From Cryomorpha sp963748925 (GTDB lineage: Bacteria > Bacteroidota > Bacteroidia > Flavobacteriales_D > Cryomorphaceae): DNA of 64,000 nt. Both the position numbers and the translations under genes were made by a program. The stretch is taken from positions 682,001 through 746,000 of the forward strand of contig CAVVKG010000001.1 in assembly GCA_963748925.1 (NCBI GenBank), read 5' to 3'. The notes below the pieces were generated by a model. That model had not been told where the DNA came from. It saw nothing but the letters and a program-made list of their open reading frames with translations, and did not search any database. Within the stretch, counting starts at the first letter, position 1; each line of letters starts with the position of its first letter. Below, in pieces: positions 1 through 9,338 of the stretch.

Positions 1-12
1 AAAGCAACATAT

Positions 13-249
13 GTGACCTTTACCTGGGTTCTTATATTTATTCTATTGATTGCTGCCGTGATATTGTATTTCAGATTTAAATCAGCCAACAAGATTACGG
101 TAAACACAAAAAATGAATACAGCTCGTTAAACGAAGAGTTTGAGAATCACAAAAAGCGATCGCGTGAAACTGAATCGAAAATAAAACGCGAACTTCAAAC
201 AGAAATCAATACAGTTCAGGAACTTAAGCAAAAATTAGGCGATTCGTAA
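13..249 (+). CDS. Small single-pass membrane protein with coiled coil (start uncertain)
   Basis: A hydrophobic N-terminal segment (about residues 4-20) is followed by a charged Lys/Glu-rich stretch that looks like a coiled coil. This suggests a small inner-membrane anchored protein with a cytoplasmic helix. No family is recognised. The first possible start in the window is GTG at position 13, but the frame stays open to the left edge, so the gene may begin outside the window. A strong hairpin terminator follows 38 bases after the stop, so this is the last gene of its transcript. Confidence 0.5.
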   Translation: MTFTWVLIFILLIAAVILYFRFKSANKITVNTKNEYSSLNEEFENHKKRSRETESKIKRELQTEINTVQELKQKLGDS

Positions 250-286
250 AGTACAGAATAACAAAGTTTTAAAAAATAATATTTTG

Positions 287-314
287 AAAGGAGCTTTAAA
301 GGCTCCTTTTTTTT
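287..314 (+). terminator. Rho-independent terminator
   Basis: The stem AAAGGAGC pairs with GCTCCTTT across a 7-base loop and runs into a T-tract. It ends the transcript of the small membrane protein just upstream. Confidence 0.75.
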
Positions 315-380
315 AGTTCAATAAGTAACCTAACCTTTACAAAATGCGTAGGAACAAACACAGAACTGAAATCCTACACC

Positions 381-1445
381 ATGCACGATACCACGATTCA
401 CTCCGCAGCCGCCTTAAAGTCAGGTAAGATATCCTACTCTACCAGGCTTATTTTACTATCTATTGCCGGTATTCACCTCCCTTTTGTTGGGATCATTGTT
501 TATGCTTATTTTTCAAACAGCCTTATTCAGTCTTCAGATCTGATTTCTGCTATGTTGATTTTTACTGTAGTCTCCACCTTGATTACACTTCCATTTATCA
601 ATAAAACTTTAAGCCCGATACGATCAGGATCCAAAGCACTGGAAGAGTACTATCTAGAAGATAAACTGCCTGTTCGAAACATGCTCACAGCTGTTGATGA
701 TGACATTGTGCTTGCTCGCTTGCAGCGAACAATTATTAATTTACACGCACATATAGAGGAAAAGAGAGATTTATCCCTTCTCCTATCTCAAGATTTAAGA
801 CAACCCTTCTCTCAAATGATGGGAATCTTTGAAATTATAAAGCTTGAGGATGATCATTCAAAAATCGATGCCTACTGCAACCAAATGATTGTAGAAGGAA
901 CAAAGCGTCTCAAATTTCTAGAGCACGTTCTCCAGGAGCTAAATGCAAGTAATACGGAAGAAGCTTCTGCTACTGCTCATGAAGAAAAGTCGTATATAAC
1001 CGTTAATGAGCTCATTAACAGTGCTATTGAAAAAGTTCAAGTTTCGGCTCAAAATAAATCTGTTTCCCTTATGATTGCTTGCAAGTGCAATTCCGTACTT
1101 GAAGTTAACGAGGATAAGCTTATTAATGCTGTAGCCGATGTGGTGGCAAACTCAATAAAGTATTCTTTCCCTAAGGGAATGATAAAAATTAAAGCCGAAA
1201 TGGAGAAAGAATTTCTGCATATCACTGTTTCTGATAACGGAATGGGGTTTAGTGCAGAAGAGCAAAAATCACTGTTTAAACGTTTCGCTATTGGCCAAAT
1301 GGGTACACAGGGTGAGGAACCTACAAGCTTTCCTCTTTATGGAGCAAAACAAGCTATTGAGCATGAGGGTGGAACTGTAAAGGTTGAAAGTGCCGGCCGC
1401 AATGAAGGCTCTACATTTAATATCGTTCTACCAATCAGAAATTAA
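381..1445 (+). CDS. Histidine-kinase-like membrane protein lacking the phospho-acceptor His
   Basis: Two membrane segments (about residues 22-44 and 54-72) precede a short linker, a HisKA-like dimerisation helix and a HATPase domain. The ATPase domain has an N-box-like motif (ANSIKYS), a G1 box (DNGMGFS) and a C-terminal G2-like glycine region. In the H-box, the usual S-H-[DE]-L-R is S-Q-D-L-R: residue 137 is Gln, codon CAA at 789-791, one base from a His codon. Autophosphorylation at the canonical site is therefore not expected. It may be a pseudokinase, a phosphatase-only sensor, or use another residue. No response regulator is adjacent. It converges on gyrA, with a shared terminator between them. 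Confidence 0.8.
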   Translation: MHDTTIHSAAALKSGKISYSTRLILLSIAGIHLPFVGIIVYAYFSNSLIQSSDLISAMLIFTVVSTLITLPFINKTLSPIRSGSKALEEYYLEDKLPVRNMLTAVDDDIVLARLQRTIINLHAHIEEKRDLSLLLSQDLRQPFSQMMGIFEIIKLEDDHSKIDAYCNQMIVEGTKRLKFLEHVLQELNASNTEEASATAHEEKSYITVNELINSAIEKVQVSAQNKSVSLMIACKCNSVLEVNEDKLINAVADVVANSIKYSFPKGMIKIKAEMEKEFLHITVSDNGMGFSAEEQKSLFKRFAIGQMGTQGEEPTSFPLYGAKQAIEHEGGTVKVESAGRNEGSTFNIVLPIRN

Positions 1446-1507
1446 TTAACTTCTTAGCTCAGAAAGTCAAGTCATTTTTATTTATCGAAAAGTAAAATAT
1501 AGATCAT

Positions 1508-1543
1508 AAAAAAGCCCTTCGAGAAAACTCAAAGGGCTTTTTT
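1508..1543. terminator. Bidirectional terminator between the kinase-like gene and gyrA
   Basis: A near-perfect stem (AAAAAGCCCTT pairing with AAGGGCTTTTT) is flanked by A-tract and T-tract. It can end transcription of the kinase-like gene on the plus strand and of gyrA on the minus strand. Confidence 0.8.
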
Positions 1544-1561
1544 GTGAATTTATTTTAATGG

Positions 1562-4153
1562 TTACTCTTCCGTATTTTCATCCAGGTTCTCATCTGCATC
1601 ATCAGTATTACCTTCTGAATCATCATCAGATAAACTGGTTTCTGCTGTGTTAGCAATTGGGTTTCCTTCTTCATCCAATTCAACATTCTCATCGAGAACC
1701 ACTTCCGCATCAGGAGAAACTTCAACCTTAGCTACAGCCGCAATTTCATCGTTATTACGTAAGTTAATAAGTCTTACACCCTGAGTAGCACGACCCATTA
1801 CACGCAAATCACTAACGCTCATGCGTATGGTAATTCCGCTTTTATTGATAATCATCAAATCATCGGTGTCAACAACAGTTTTGATGGAAATCAAAGCTCC
1901 CGTCTTTTCTGTTATATTCATGGTTTTTACACCTTTACCACCACGGTTTGTAATTCTATAATCATCTACTTCGCTGCGCTTACCATAACCTTTTTCAGAA
2001 ACAACCAGCACATTTGACTCATTGTCATTGATACAAATCATACCAATTACTTCATCATCTTTATTTTCCAGCGTTACGCCCTTTACTCCCTGAGAGTTAC
2101 GACCAACAGCACGTACCTTTTCCTCATTAAAACGAATTGCTTTACCACTCTTTTTAGCGAGAATAATTTCGGTAGTTCCATTGGTAAGTTTCGCTTCCAG
2201 TAACTGGTCACCATCTTTGATGGTAATGGCATTGATACCATTTTGACGAGGACGTGAATACGCTTCAAGCGAAGTTTTCTTCACAACACCGTTTTTGGTG
2301 GCCATAATTACGTTATGCGAATTGATGTATTCGTCATCGCGCAAATCTTGCGTATTGATATAAGCCATAATCTTGTCGTCCTGCTCAATATTGATCAGGT
2401 TTTGAATGGCTCTACCTTTAGAGGTTTTAGATCCTTCTGGAATTTCAAAAATTCGCATCCAGAAACATTTTCCTTTTTCTGTAAAGATCAACAGGTAATT
2501 GTGGTTTGTTGCTACAAAAAGGTGTTCCAGGAAGTCCTCATCTCTGGTGGTACTTCCACGTGAACCTACTCCACCTCTACTTTGGGTTTTATATTCGCTA
2601 AGCGATGTACGCTTGATATAACCAAGATGTGATATAGTTATGACTACTTCTTCATCGGGAATCAAGTCTTCGATACTCATTTCGCTCGCAGAGTATTCTA
2701 TTACAGATCTGCGTTCATCGCCATATTTATCGCGTACTTCTATCAGCTCATCTTTGATAATCTGCATACGAAGACCTTCATCATTGAGGATAGAATTCAA
2801 ATAGTCAATTAACTTCATTAACTCAGCGTGCTCTTCACGTACTTTGTCGCGTTCAAGACCGGTAAGTTTCTGCAATCTCATATCGAGAATGGCACGTGCC
2901 TGAATTTCTGACAGCTCAAATCTCTCCATCAAGCCTGTGCGCGCTTCTTCTGGAGTTGCGCTCGCCCTGATTAATTTAATTACTTCATCAAGATGATCAA
3001 GAGCGATAAGCAAACCTTCTAAGATATGTGCACGCTCTTCTGCTTTGCGAAGCTCATACTTGGTTCTGCGAACGACTACCTCATGACGGTGCTCAACAAA
3101 ATGACCGATCATGTCTTTCAGGTTAAGCATCATAGGACGACCCTTAACCAAAGCAATATTATTAACTGAAAATGAACCTTGTAGTGCAGTGTACTTATAC
3201 AGTTTATTCAAGACAACATTTGGAATAGAATCGCGCTTTAATTCATAAACAATGCGCATTCCATCACGGTCAGACTCATCACGAATATCGCTTATACCGT
3301 CTATCTTCTTGTCATTAACAAGATCGGCGGTTTTCTTAATCATATCCGCCTTATTTACCTGATAAGGAATTTCGGTAACGATTATAGCTTCTCTGCCCTC
3401 GCGAATTTCTTCGATATTGGCCTTAGCCCGCATAACAACTCGTCCTCTTCCTGTTTCGAACGCTTGTTTTACACCTTCATATCCATAAATGGTTGCACCC
3501 GTTGGAAAATCAGGAGCTTTAACATGCTCCATCAATCCTGCGATATCGATATCGCGGTTGTCGATGTAAGCTATTGTGGCATTTACTACCTCTGTAAGAT
3601 TATGAGGTGGCATATTTGTGGCCATACCTACTGCAATTCCGCTTGCTCCATTTATAAGGAGGTTGGGAATACGCGTAGGCAATACCGTTGGCTCCTTTAG
3701 CGAGTCATCAAAGTTATTCGCAAAATCAACTGTTTCCTTGTCCAGGTCAGCCAGCATCTCTTCAGCAATCTTTCTCAGTCTTGCCTCTGTATATCGCATT
3801 GCTGCGGGGCTATCGCCATCTACAGATCCAAAGTTACCTTGTCCGTCAACCAATGGATAGCGCAACGACCAGTGCTGTGCCATACGAACCATGGTGTCAT
3901 AAACGGATGAATCACCATGTGGGTGATACTTACCGAGTACTTCTCCAACGATACGAGCCGATTTTTTATACGCACTATTAGAACGTACGCCAAGATCGAG
4001 CATACCATATAATACCCTTCTGTGAACGGGTTTCAAGCCATCGCGCACATCGGGCAATGCGCGAGATACGATAACTGACATTGAGTAATCAATGTATGCC
4101 GATCGCATCTCGTCTTCAATATTAATAGGAATTATTTTTTCTCCTTCTGCCAT
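1562..4153 (-). CDS. gyrA: DNA gyrase subunit A
   Basis: This is the breakage-reunion subunit of DNA gyrase, which introduces negative supercoils together with GyrB. The 863 residues carry the N-terminal topoisomerase IV/gyrase A domain with the catalytic Tyr121 (AAMRYTEARL) and a C-terminal beta-pinwheel with a GyrA-box-like motif (QSRGGVG, about residue 530), which separates it from ParC. The quinolone-resistance region reads HPHGDSSVYD, so Ser82 and Asp86 (E. coli 83 and 87) are the sensitive-type residues. A long acidic tail (about 45 residues rich in Asp/Glu) follows the last blade. The gene is monocistronic here and divergent from clpC. Confidence 0.97.
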   Translation of the reverse strand: MAEGEKIIPINIEDEMRSAYIDYSMSVIVSRALPDVRDGLKPVHRRVLYGMLDLGVRSNSAYKKSARIVGEVLGKYHPHGDSSVYDTMVRMAQHWSLRYPLVDGQGNFGSVDGDSPAAMRYTEARLRKIAEEMLADLDKETVDFANNFDDSLKEPTVLPTRIPNLLINGASGIAVGMATNMPPHNLTEVVNATIAYIDNRDIDIAGLMEHVKAPDFPTGATIYGYEGVKQAFETGRGRVVMRAKANIEEIREGREAIIVTEIPYQVNKADMIKKTADLVNDKKIDGISDIRDESDRDGMRIVYELKRDSIPNVVLNKLYKYTALQGSFSVNNIALVKGRPMMLNLKDMIGHFVEHRHEVVVRRTKYELRKAEERAHILEGLLIALDHLDEVIKLIRASATPEEARTGLMERFELSEIQARAILDMRLQKLTGLERDKVREEHAELMKLIDYLNSILNDEGLRMQIIKDELIEVRDKYGDERRSVIEYSASEMSIEDLIPDEEVVITISHLGYIKRTSLSEYKTQSRGGVGSRGSTTRDEDFLEHLFVATNHNYLLIFTEKGKCFWMRIFEIPEGSKTSKGRAIQNLINIEQDDKIMAYINTQDLRDDEYINSHNVIMATKNGVVKKTSLEAYSRPRQNGINAITIKDGDQLLEAKLTNGTTEIILAKKSGKAIRFNEEKVRAVGRNSQGVKGVTLENKDDEVIGMICINDNESNVLVVSEKGYGKRSEVDDYRITNRGGKGVKTMNITEKTGALISIKTVVDTDDLMIINKSGITIRMSVSDLRVMGRATQGVRLINLRNNDEIAAVAKVEVSPDAEVVLDENVELDEEGNPIANTAETSLSDDDSEGNTDDADENLDENTEE

Positions 4154-4322
4154 ATTCTATGTAAATTTCGAAAATTGTACGGTTTTTGCAATACGAAAAG
4201 CCGAACGTCGAAAGTAGTGATTTAACGGCGGTAAAGTCAGGTTCTACACCCTATAATTTTCAACAAAATTGTGTGAAATAAAACCTGTAATAATGACATC
4301 TTGTCAGAAATGTGAACATATA

Positions 4323-4353
4323 TTTGAAAATAATGTTTTTCACCGTACATTGG
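4323..4353 (+). promoter_or_regulatory. Putative clpC promoter
   Basis: TTTG at 4323-4326, a 19-base spacer and TACATTGG at 4346-4353 match the Bacteroidota -33/-7 consensus (TTTG, then TAnnTTTG) with one mismatch. The leader would be about 50 bases and ends in a purine-rich AAGGAAGG just before the ATG, which is unusually Shine-Dalgarno-like for this window. Confidence 0.5.
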
Positions 4354-4408
4354 GTGTACAAAGCCTACTAACGGAAACTCTAATAAATTAAAGAAAGGAA
4401 GGTAATAC

Positions 4409-6991
4409 ATGGAAGCTAAATTCTCACCCAGAGTAAAAGATGTAATCAGCTATAGCCGTGAGGAAGCATTGCGCTTAGGTCACGATTTTATTGGCGTTGA
4501 GCATCTTCTATTGGGCATAATCCGAGAAGGAGAAGGCACAGCTGTGCAGATATTAAAAGGAATTGGCGTGAATTTGAAGGAGTTGCGCACGGTTATAGAG
4601 GCATCTACAAGATCGGCTACAGCAAAATCTGGCAATCTTGGAAACATACCACTTGTAAAACAGGCAGAAAAAGTGTTGAAAATCACTTATCTAGAAGCTA
4701 AGCTATTTAAAAGTCCCACAATAGGTACGGAGCATTTGCTGCTTAGTATTCTTAAAGATGAAGACAATGTAGCTACGCGTGCACTGATGAAGTTTAATGT
4801 GGACTATGAATCTGTGCGTGAAGAACTTGAAACACATAGCACCGGAGGCGAGATATCGCGAATGGAAGAGCCCAGAGCCGATTTTCCAAGTCAGTCTGAT
4901 GATGACGACGATGATATGGGTAGCTTTTCCGGCGGTGGTGGCGCTCAAGGTGGAGGTCGTAAGGTAGCCGATACAAAATCTAAAACACCTGTTCTCGATA
5001 ATTTTGGAAGAGACCTAACCAAAATGGCCGAAGATGATAAGCTTGACCCTATTGTAGGTCGTGAAAAAGAAATAGAACGTGTTTCTCAAATTTTATCGCG
5101 CAGAAAGAAAAACAATCCGGTATTAATCGGTGAACCCGGCGTAGGTAAGTCTGCCATAGCAGAGGGACTCGCATTGCGGATTATTCAGCGAAAGGTATCT
5201 CGTGTGCTTTTTGATAAGCGAATCGTATCACTTGATGTGGCCTCACTTGTGGCCGGCACCAAGTACCGCGGACAGTTTGAAGAGCGAATGAAAGCCGTGA
5301 TGAACGAGCTTGAAAAATCGCCCGATGTAATCTTGTTTATCGATGAGATTCATACCATTGTAGGTGCCGGTGGAGCAAGTGGCTCGCTGGATGCATCTAA
5401 CATGTTTAAGCCTGCACTAGCGCGTGGAGAAATACAATGTATTGGTGCAACCACGCTTGATGAATACCGACAGTATATAGAAAAAGATGGCGCTTTGGAG
5501 CGTAGATTTCAAAAAGTAATGGTAGAACCTACCACTACTGACGAAACCATTCAGATACTTCACAATATAAAAGAAAAGTATGAAGAGCACCACAGCGTAG
5601 ATTATACCGACGATGCTATTGAAGCGTGTGTGAAGCTCACAAACAGATATATTTCTGACCGACACTTGCCGGATAAGGCTATTGATGCACTTGATGAAGT
5701 AGGTTCGCGTGTACACATCACCAATATTAAAGTACCTGCAGAAATTATTGACGCAGAGAAAAAGATTGAGGAGATTAAAGAGGAGAAAAATCGCGTAGTT
5801 AGAAGTCAGAAGTATGAGGAGGCAGCCAAACTCAGAGATAAGGAACGTGGTCTATTGGAAGAGCTTGAAAGGGCCAAGGCTAAATGGGAAGAAGAATCTA
5901 AAAACCATCGTGTTACCGTTACTGTAGACAATGTAGAAGAAGTGGTAGCAATGATGACCGGTATCCCAGTTCAGCGTATAGCCGAGAAAGAAAGCGGTCG
6001 TTTATCGCGAATGAATGAAGATATGAAAGGCACCGTTATTGGCCAGGATGGAGCTATTCAAAAGGTGGTAAAAGCCATTCAGCGAAACCGGGCCGGGCTG
6101 AAAGATCCGAATAAGCCAATTGGCTCGTTCATTTTCATGGGTCCTACAGGTGTTGGTAAAACGCAGCTAGCCAAAGAACTGGCCAAGTTGATGTTTCAAA
6201 CGGAGGATGCGCTTATCCGAATAGACATGAGCGAGTACATGGAGAAATTTGCCATCAGTCGCCTTATTGGAGCACCTCCGGGATACATTGGGTATGAAGA
6301 AGGTGGTCAGCTTACTGAAAAAGTGCGCCGTCACCCCTACTCGATTATTCTACTTGATGAAATAGAAAAGGCACACCCTGATGTGTTTAACCTTTTGCTT
6401 CAAGCTCTTGATGATGGTCAGCTTACTGACAGTCTGGGTCGCAAAATCGATTTTAGAAATACGATTATTATTATGACTTCCAATATTGGTGCTCGTCAGC
6501 TTTCTGACTTTGGTACCGGTGTGGGATTTGGTACGAAAACCAGGCTTGAAAATGAACAGGCTGCTCAGCAGTCGGTAATTCAGGCTGCACTTAAGAAAGC
6601 CTTTGCACCGGAATTTTTGAACCGTATTGATGATGTGGTCTTATTCAACTCATTAAAACGAGAGGATATTCACCAAATTATTGACATCGAATTGGCGAAG
6701 CTTTACAAGCGAATTGTGGATCTGGGTTATAAAATCAAGTTATCAGATCCTGCTAAAGATTTTATTGCTGAAAAAGGATTTGATGAAAAGTTTGGTGCAA
6801 GACCGCTCAAGCGTGCTATTCAGAAGTATGTTGAAGACCCTTTGGCGGAAGAAATTATCAATTCAAAACTAAAGGAAGGCGATACGATTAATATTGGCTT
6901 CAAGAAAGATAAAGAAGAAATAACGATTAAAATCGGGAAAGGAAAAGGATCTAAAGAAGAGGAAAAAAACAAATCTTCTGAAGACGAGTAA
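4409..6991 (+). CDS. clpC: ClpC-type AAA+ unfoldase of the Clp protease
   Basis: ClpC unfolds substrates and feeds them to ClpP. Two Clp_N repeats occupy about residues 1-145. A flexible Asp- then Gly-rich linker (about 163-185) follows, then AAA+ domain 1 with Walker A GEPGVGKS (241-248) and Walker B ILFIDEIH (308-315). A UVR-type coiled-coil insert (KYEEAAKLRDKE, about 468-479) separates it from AAA+ domain 2, with Walker A GPTGVGKT (578-585), and a ClpB_D2-small domain closes the fold. The UVR insert and N-repeats identify ClpC rather than ClpB or ClpA. A strong terminator follows, so the gene is a single transcription unit divergent from gyrA. Confidence 0.95.
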   Translation: MEAKFSPRVKDVISYSREEALRLGHDFIGVEHLLLGIIREGEGTAVQILKGIGVNLKELRTVIEASTRSATAKSGNLGNIPLVKQAEKVLKITYLEAKLFKSPTIGTEHLLLSILKDEDNVATRALMKFNVDYESVREELETHSTGGEISRMEEPRADFPSQSDDDDDDMGSFSGGGGAQGGGRKVADTKSKTPVLDNFGRDLTKMAEDDKLDPIVGREKEIERVSQILSRRKKNNPVLIGEPGVGKSAIAEGLALRIIQRKVSRVLFDKRIVSLDVASLVAGTKYRGQFEERMKAVMNELEKSPDVILFIDEIHTIVGAGGASGSLDASNMFKPALARGEIQCIGATTLDEYRQYIEKDGALERRFQKVMVEPTTTDETIQILHNIKEKYEEHHSVDYTDDAIEACVKLTNRYISDRHLPDKAIDALDEVGSRVHITNIKVPAEIIDAEKKIEEIKEEKNRVVRSQKYEEAAKLRDKERGLLEELERAKAKWEEESKNHRVTVTVDNVEEVVAMMTGIPVQRIAEKESGRLSRMNEDMKGTVIGQDGAIQKVVKAIQRNRAGLKDPNKPIGSFIFMGPTGVGKTQLAKELAKLMFQTEDALIRIDMSEYMEKFAISRLIGAPPGYIGYEEGGQLTEKVRRHPYSIILLDEIEKAHPDVFNLLLQALDDGQLTDSLGRKIDFRNTIIIMTSNIGARQLSDFGTGVGFGTKTRLENEQAAQQSVIQAALKKAFAPEFLNRIDDVVLFNSLKREDIHQIIDIELAKLYKRIVDLGYKIKLSDPAKDFIAEKGFDEKFGARPLKRAIQKYVEDPLAEEIINSKLKEGDTINIGFKKDKEEITIKIGKGKGSKEEEKNKSSEDE

Positions 6992-7014
6992 GAATTGACC
7001 GATTATAGAATTGG

Positions 7015-7043
7015 AAACGCCGCTTTATGCGGCGTTTTTTTTT
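7015..7043 (+). terminator. Rho-independent terminator of clpC
   Basis: The stem AAACGCCGC pairs with GCGGCGTTT across a 5-base loop and runs into a tract of nine T, starting 24 bases after the clpC stop. Confidence 0.85.
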
Positions 7044-7548
7044 GCATGTCTAAGAAATTTTAAATGTTACTTTTTATGACTGGGTTTAAAACATCGCTAT
7101 GCTTTTAAATACTGGCAAAAGTCTTCCGAATAAAATACTGGTTAATGAACTTGACATTTATCTGTAGTACCAACTTATACGTAGGTTATTCGGGATGCCC
7201 AATCGCTTTTACTCCATCGATAGATCCAGAAAAAAGGAAGAGTGGCGGGTAATTCTGAGTAAGTAAGATCTAAAAAGCTTGATTGACTCTATAGATTTTA
7301 TAAAGCATAAAAATCAGGCAGAAGTTCTCTACTCCTGGGGTTTCACAAAGATAGGAACTACTTCGCTGAACACTAGAACGTAGTGATAGTATGGGATTTA
7401 TTATCCTGGTTTTAGGCTGGAAGGATAGAAAGACAGGCTTACCCTATTAAAAAGTCTGCAGTCATATTTCAAAACTTCTCGCCTCGTGACTATGATATCG
7501 AATTAAAAATTATTGGATTAACCTCTCTGCTAGGTCATGTAGTGTAAC
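7044..7548. other. 505-base intergenic region, possibly decayed coding DNA
   Basis: No intact gene is seen. The plus strand holds a stretch of about 40 codons without a stop that ends at about 7546 and reads protein-like near its end (FSPRDYDIELKIIGLTSLLG). It has no plausible start and is preceded by stops in all frames. This could be the tail of a degraded gene or chance. No tRNA, hairpin array or IS end is visible. Confidence 0.3.
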
Positions 7549-7917
7549 CTAATGGATTACCTCAATAAAACGTGTGATGGTTTGATCTGGAAAAACAATA
7601 CGCAAATTATACTTCCCACTTTCAACATTTGAGAAATCAATCTGCTTTTCCACTATCCCCTTTTTTAAATCGTCTTCAAAGGCCAGCATGACCAAATCCC
7701 CACTTTGACTAAGAATTTCGGCCCGCACATGCGCATCAACTGGTAAGTCTAACTTTATTAGGTCCAGACCGCTAAAGTAGTCCTTCTCAAAAGGAAATAA
7801 ATAAGTAAATGGAATATTGATATCATCCTTCCTCAAATAGCGTGTTAACCATTTATAGAAAACATAGATAAACAGAACTATTGCGGAAATAAGTAAAAAA
7901 TACTTGATGTTGATCAT
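7549..7917 (-). CDS. Small membrane-anchored protein with a beta-sandwich tail-like domain
   Basis: An N-terminal membrane helix (about residues 5-24) is followed by a charged linker and a roughly 65-residue C-terminal domain. The spacing of that domain (ALPVDAHVRAEIL-like strand, then SGKYNLRI, then a final ITRFIEVI strand) resembles the Por-secretion-tail/T9SS sorting fold. That resemblance is a reading of pattern, not a verified family match. The start codon overlaps the stop of the upstream DUF493 gene by one base, so the two are probably translated from one message. Function is unknown. Confidence 0.7.
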   Translation of the reverse strand: MINIKYFLLISAIVLFIYVFYKWLTRYLRKDDINIPFTYLFPFEKDYFSGLDLIKLDLPVDAHVRAEILSQSGDLVMLAFEDDLKKGIVEKQIDFSNVESGKYNLRIVFPDQTITRFIEVIH

Positions 7918-8192
7918 TATAGAGCGATAAGTCCTTCTATTTCAGAGGCTTTTTTATAGCATTCCAGCACACTTTCTGCGCTAGTCATTGCCTCACGCGC
8001 AGAGATACTGGTGTAATTTCCATTTTTTGATTCCCTCAAACGAATTTCGGCAGTTTTACTATTGAAAAGGGCTTCAACTCGTGCGATTTTGTCGCTTTCC
8101 GAAGGCACAATAAACTTAAATAGAAAAACCGCAGGCCAATCGTGGGTCTCGTCCAAAATCCTTTTTATTCTTTCGAAATCTGAATTTTCCAT
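7917..8192 (-). CDS. DUF493 family protein
   Basis: The 91 residues match the Bacteroidota version of the DUF493/YbeD family: a conserved WPAVFLFKFIVPS strand, SKNGNYTSISARE, and the closing IEGLIAL. The fold is an ACT-like alpha/beta domain and the function is not established. I chose the ATG at 8192 (MENSDFERIK) because the family normally begins just before this helix. An in-frame ATG at 8249 would add 19 atypical residues. It overlaps the membrane-protein gene downstream by one base. Confidence 0.85.
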   Translation of the reverse strand: MENSDFERIKRILDETHDWPAVFLFKFIVPSESDKIARVEALFNSKTAEIRLRESKNGNYTSISAREAMTSAESVLECYKKASEIEGLIAL

Positions 8193-8345
8193 GGCCACAA
8201 ATTTAACTATTTCTGAGCGGGAAAAGTGATTCTCTTTAAAAGGATGCATGAATATTAATCCGCTAATCGGTTAAACCGGAAATACAACGTATTTTGCATC
8301 GAAAAATGAACCAATCACAAACATAGGTGTACAGAAAATAAAAAA

Positions 8346-9335
8346 ATGAGAATTCTTTTTTTTAAACTGCTCTTTTTCAGCGGCGTAGTTAGTGTGGCTC
8401 AGGTTCACTATATGCCCTTTGAGCTTGAGCGCAGCGATGCCGCAACTTATTCTCAACACATTGAGAATGTAAGTACTACGTTCTCTACCGAATTGGAAGC
8501 CCTGGAATACTACTTTCTCGCTTATAAAATTCAAAGAGCACAAAACCCTGCGGAGTACTTTCCTTCTGCAGATGGGAAACGAATCATGGCAGCTGATTTT
8601 CTCAAAAAAAATTACCCGGAAGATTCCGGAATGGCTCTGGTAAATTTTCTGGAGACCAATGGAAGTATTGAGTCTTGTGGCGCGCTTATCGACCGCAAAT
8701 CCGGTTATAACATCCTCTTGACCTATCGCTTTCTGGCTGCATTTATTCTCAAGAATAAACATCTGATGTCAGAATACCTTATTGAAATGGAACGTCAGGA
8801 AATGCTTTCGGAAGTTTTGAAAGCATTCGGCCACAACGCCCTTCTTTCAATTGGCAAAACAGAAACTCTTGCTACTCAGGGAATTCAAGATCTATTGGCT
8901 ATTGAATTTGCCCTGAACGAGCAAAATAGCGAAAAGGAGGTTTTGAACCTATTTGCAGAAAACTGCGCAGCATATACAGGCACTACCTTGCCTGGCGCGC
9001 TCGAGGAGACTAACAAACTTATCTGGCTGAGCCCAGTCATTGCCAGAGAGCGGATGTTTGAAAATCAATCATTTCTTTTCCAGTCAGGAATAGGATTTAT
9101 TTATGCGAGAGGCCCCTTTCCGGACAATAGTTTTTTGCAAAACACTCTGGTTGAAACGGGTCATAGCTTTTTCGGACTTGATGCTTCACCCTCCTCAAAC
9201 GCAGACAAGGGCTTTATTAGCGCATACCGCTACTTTGCAAAAGCGTATACCAACTTTGCCGAATTAAGAAGCGATGCAAAAATACTAAAGAAAAGTAAGG
9301 AGATAAATCGGTATATAAAAACCCAGATTAAATAG
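8346..9335 (+). CDS. Secreted protein of unknown function next to an ECF sigma operon
   Basis: A signal peptide (about residues 1-19, ending SVAQ) starts a 329-residue mostly helical protein with no family I recognise. There is no T9SS sorting tail, so it is probably periplasmic. The stop lies only 3 bases before the GTG start of an ECF sigma gene, which itself overlaps an anti-sigma-like gene, so the three are likely one operon. By context it could be a target or sensor input of that sigma system; this is inference. Confidence 0.75.
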   Translation: MRILFFKLLFFSGVVSVAQVHYMPFELERSDAATYSQHIENVSTTFSTELEALEYYFLAYKIQRAQNPAEYFPSADGKRIMAADFLKKNYPEDSGMALVNFLETNGSIESCGALIDRKSGYNILLTYRFLAAFILKNKHLMSEYLIEMERQEMLSEVLKAFGHNALLSIGKTETLATQGIQDLLAIEFALNEQNSEKEVLNLFAENCAAYTGTTLPGALEETNKLIWLSPVIARERMFENQSFLFQSGIGFIYARGPFPDNSFLQNTLVETGHSFFGLDASPSSNADKGFISAYRYFAKAYTNFAELRSDAKILKKSKEINRYIKTQIK

Positions 9336-9338
9336 CCC

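Noticed and set aside
8271..8762. A minus-strand frame opposite the secreted protein
   Set aside because: Overlaps a plus-strand gene with a signal peptide and operon partners; the antisense peptide shows no domain.
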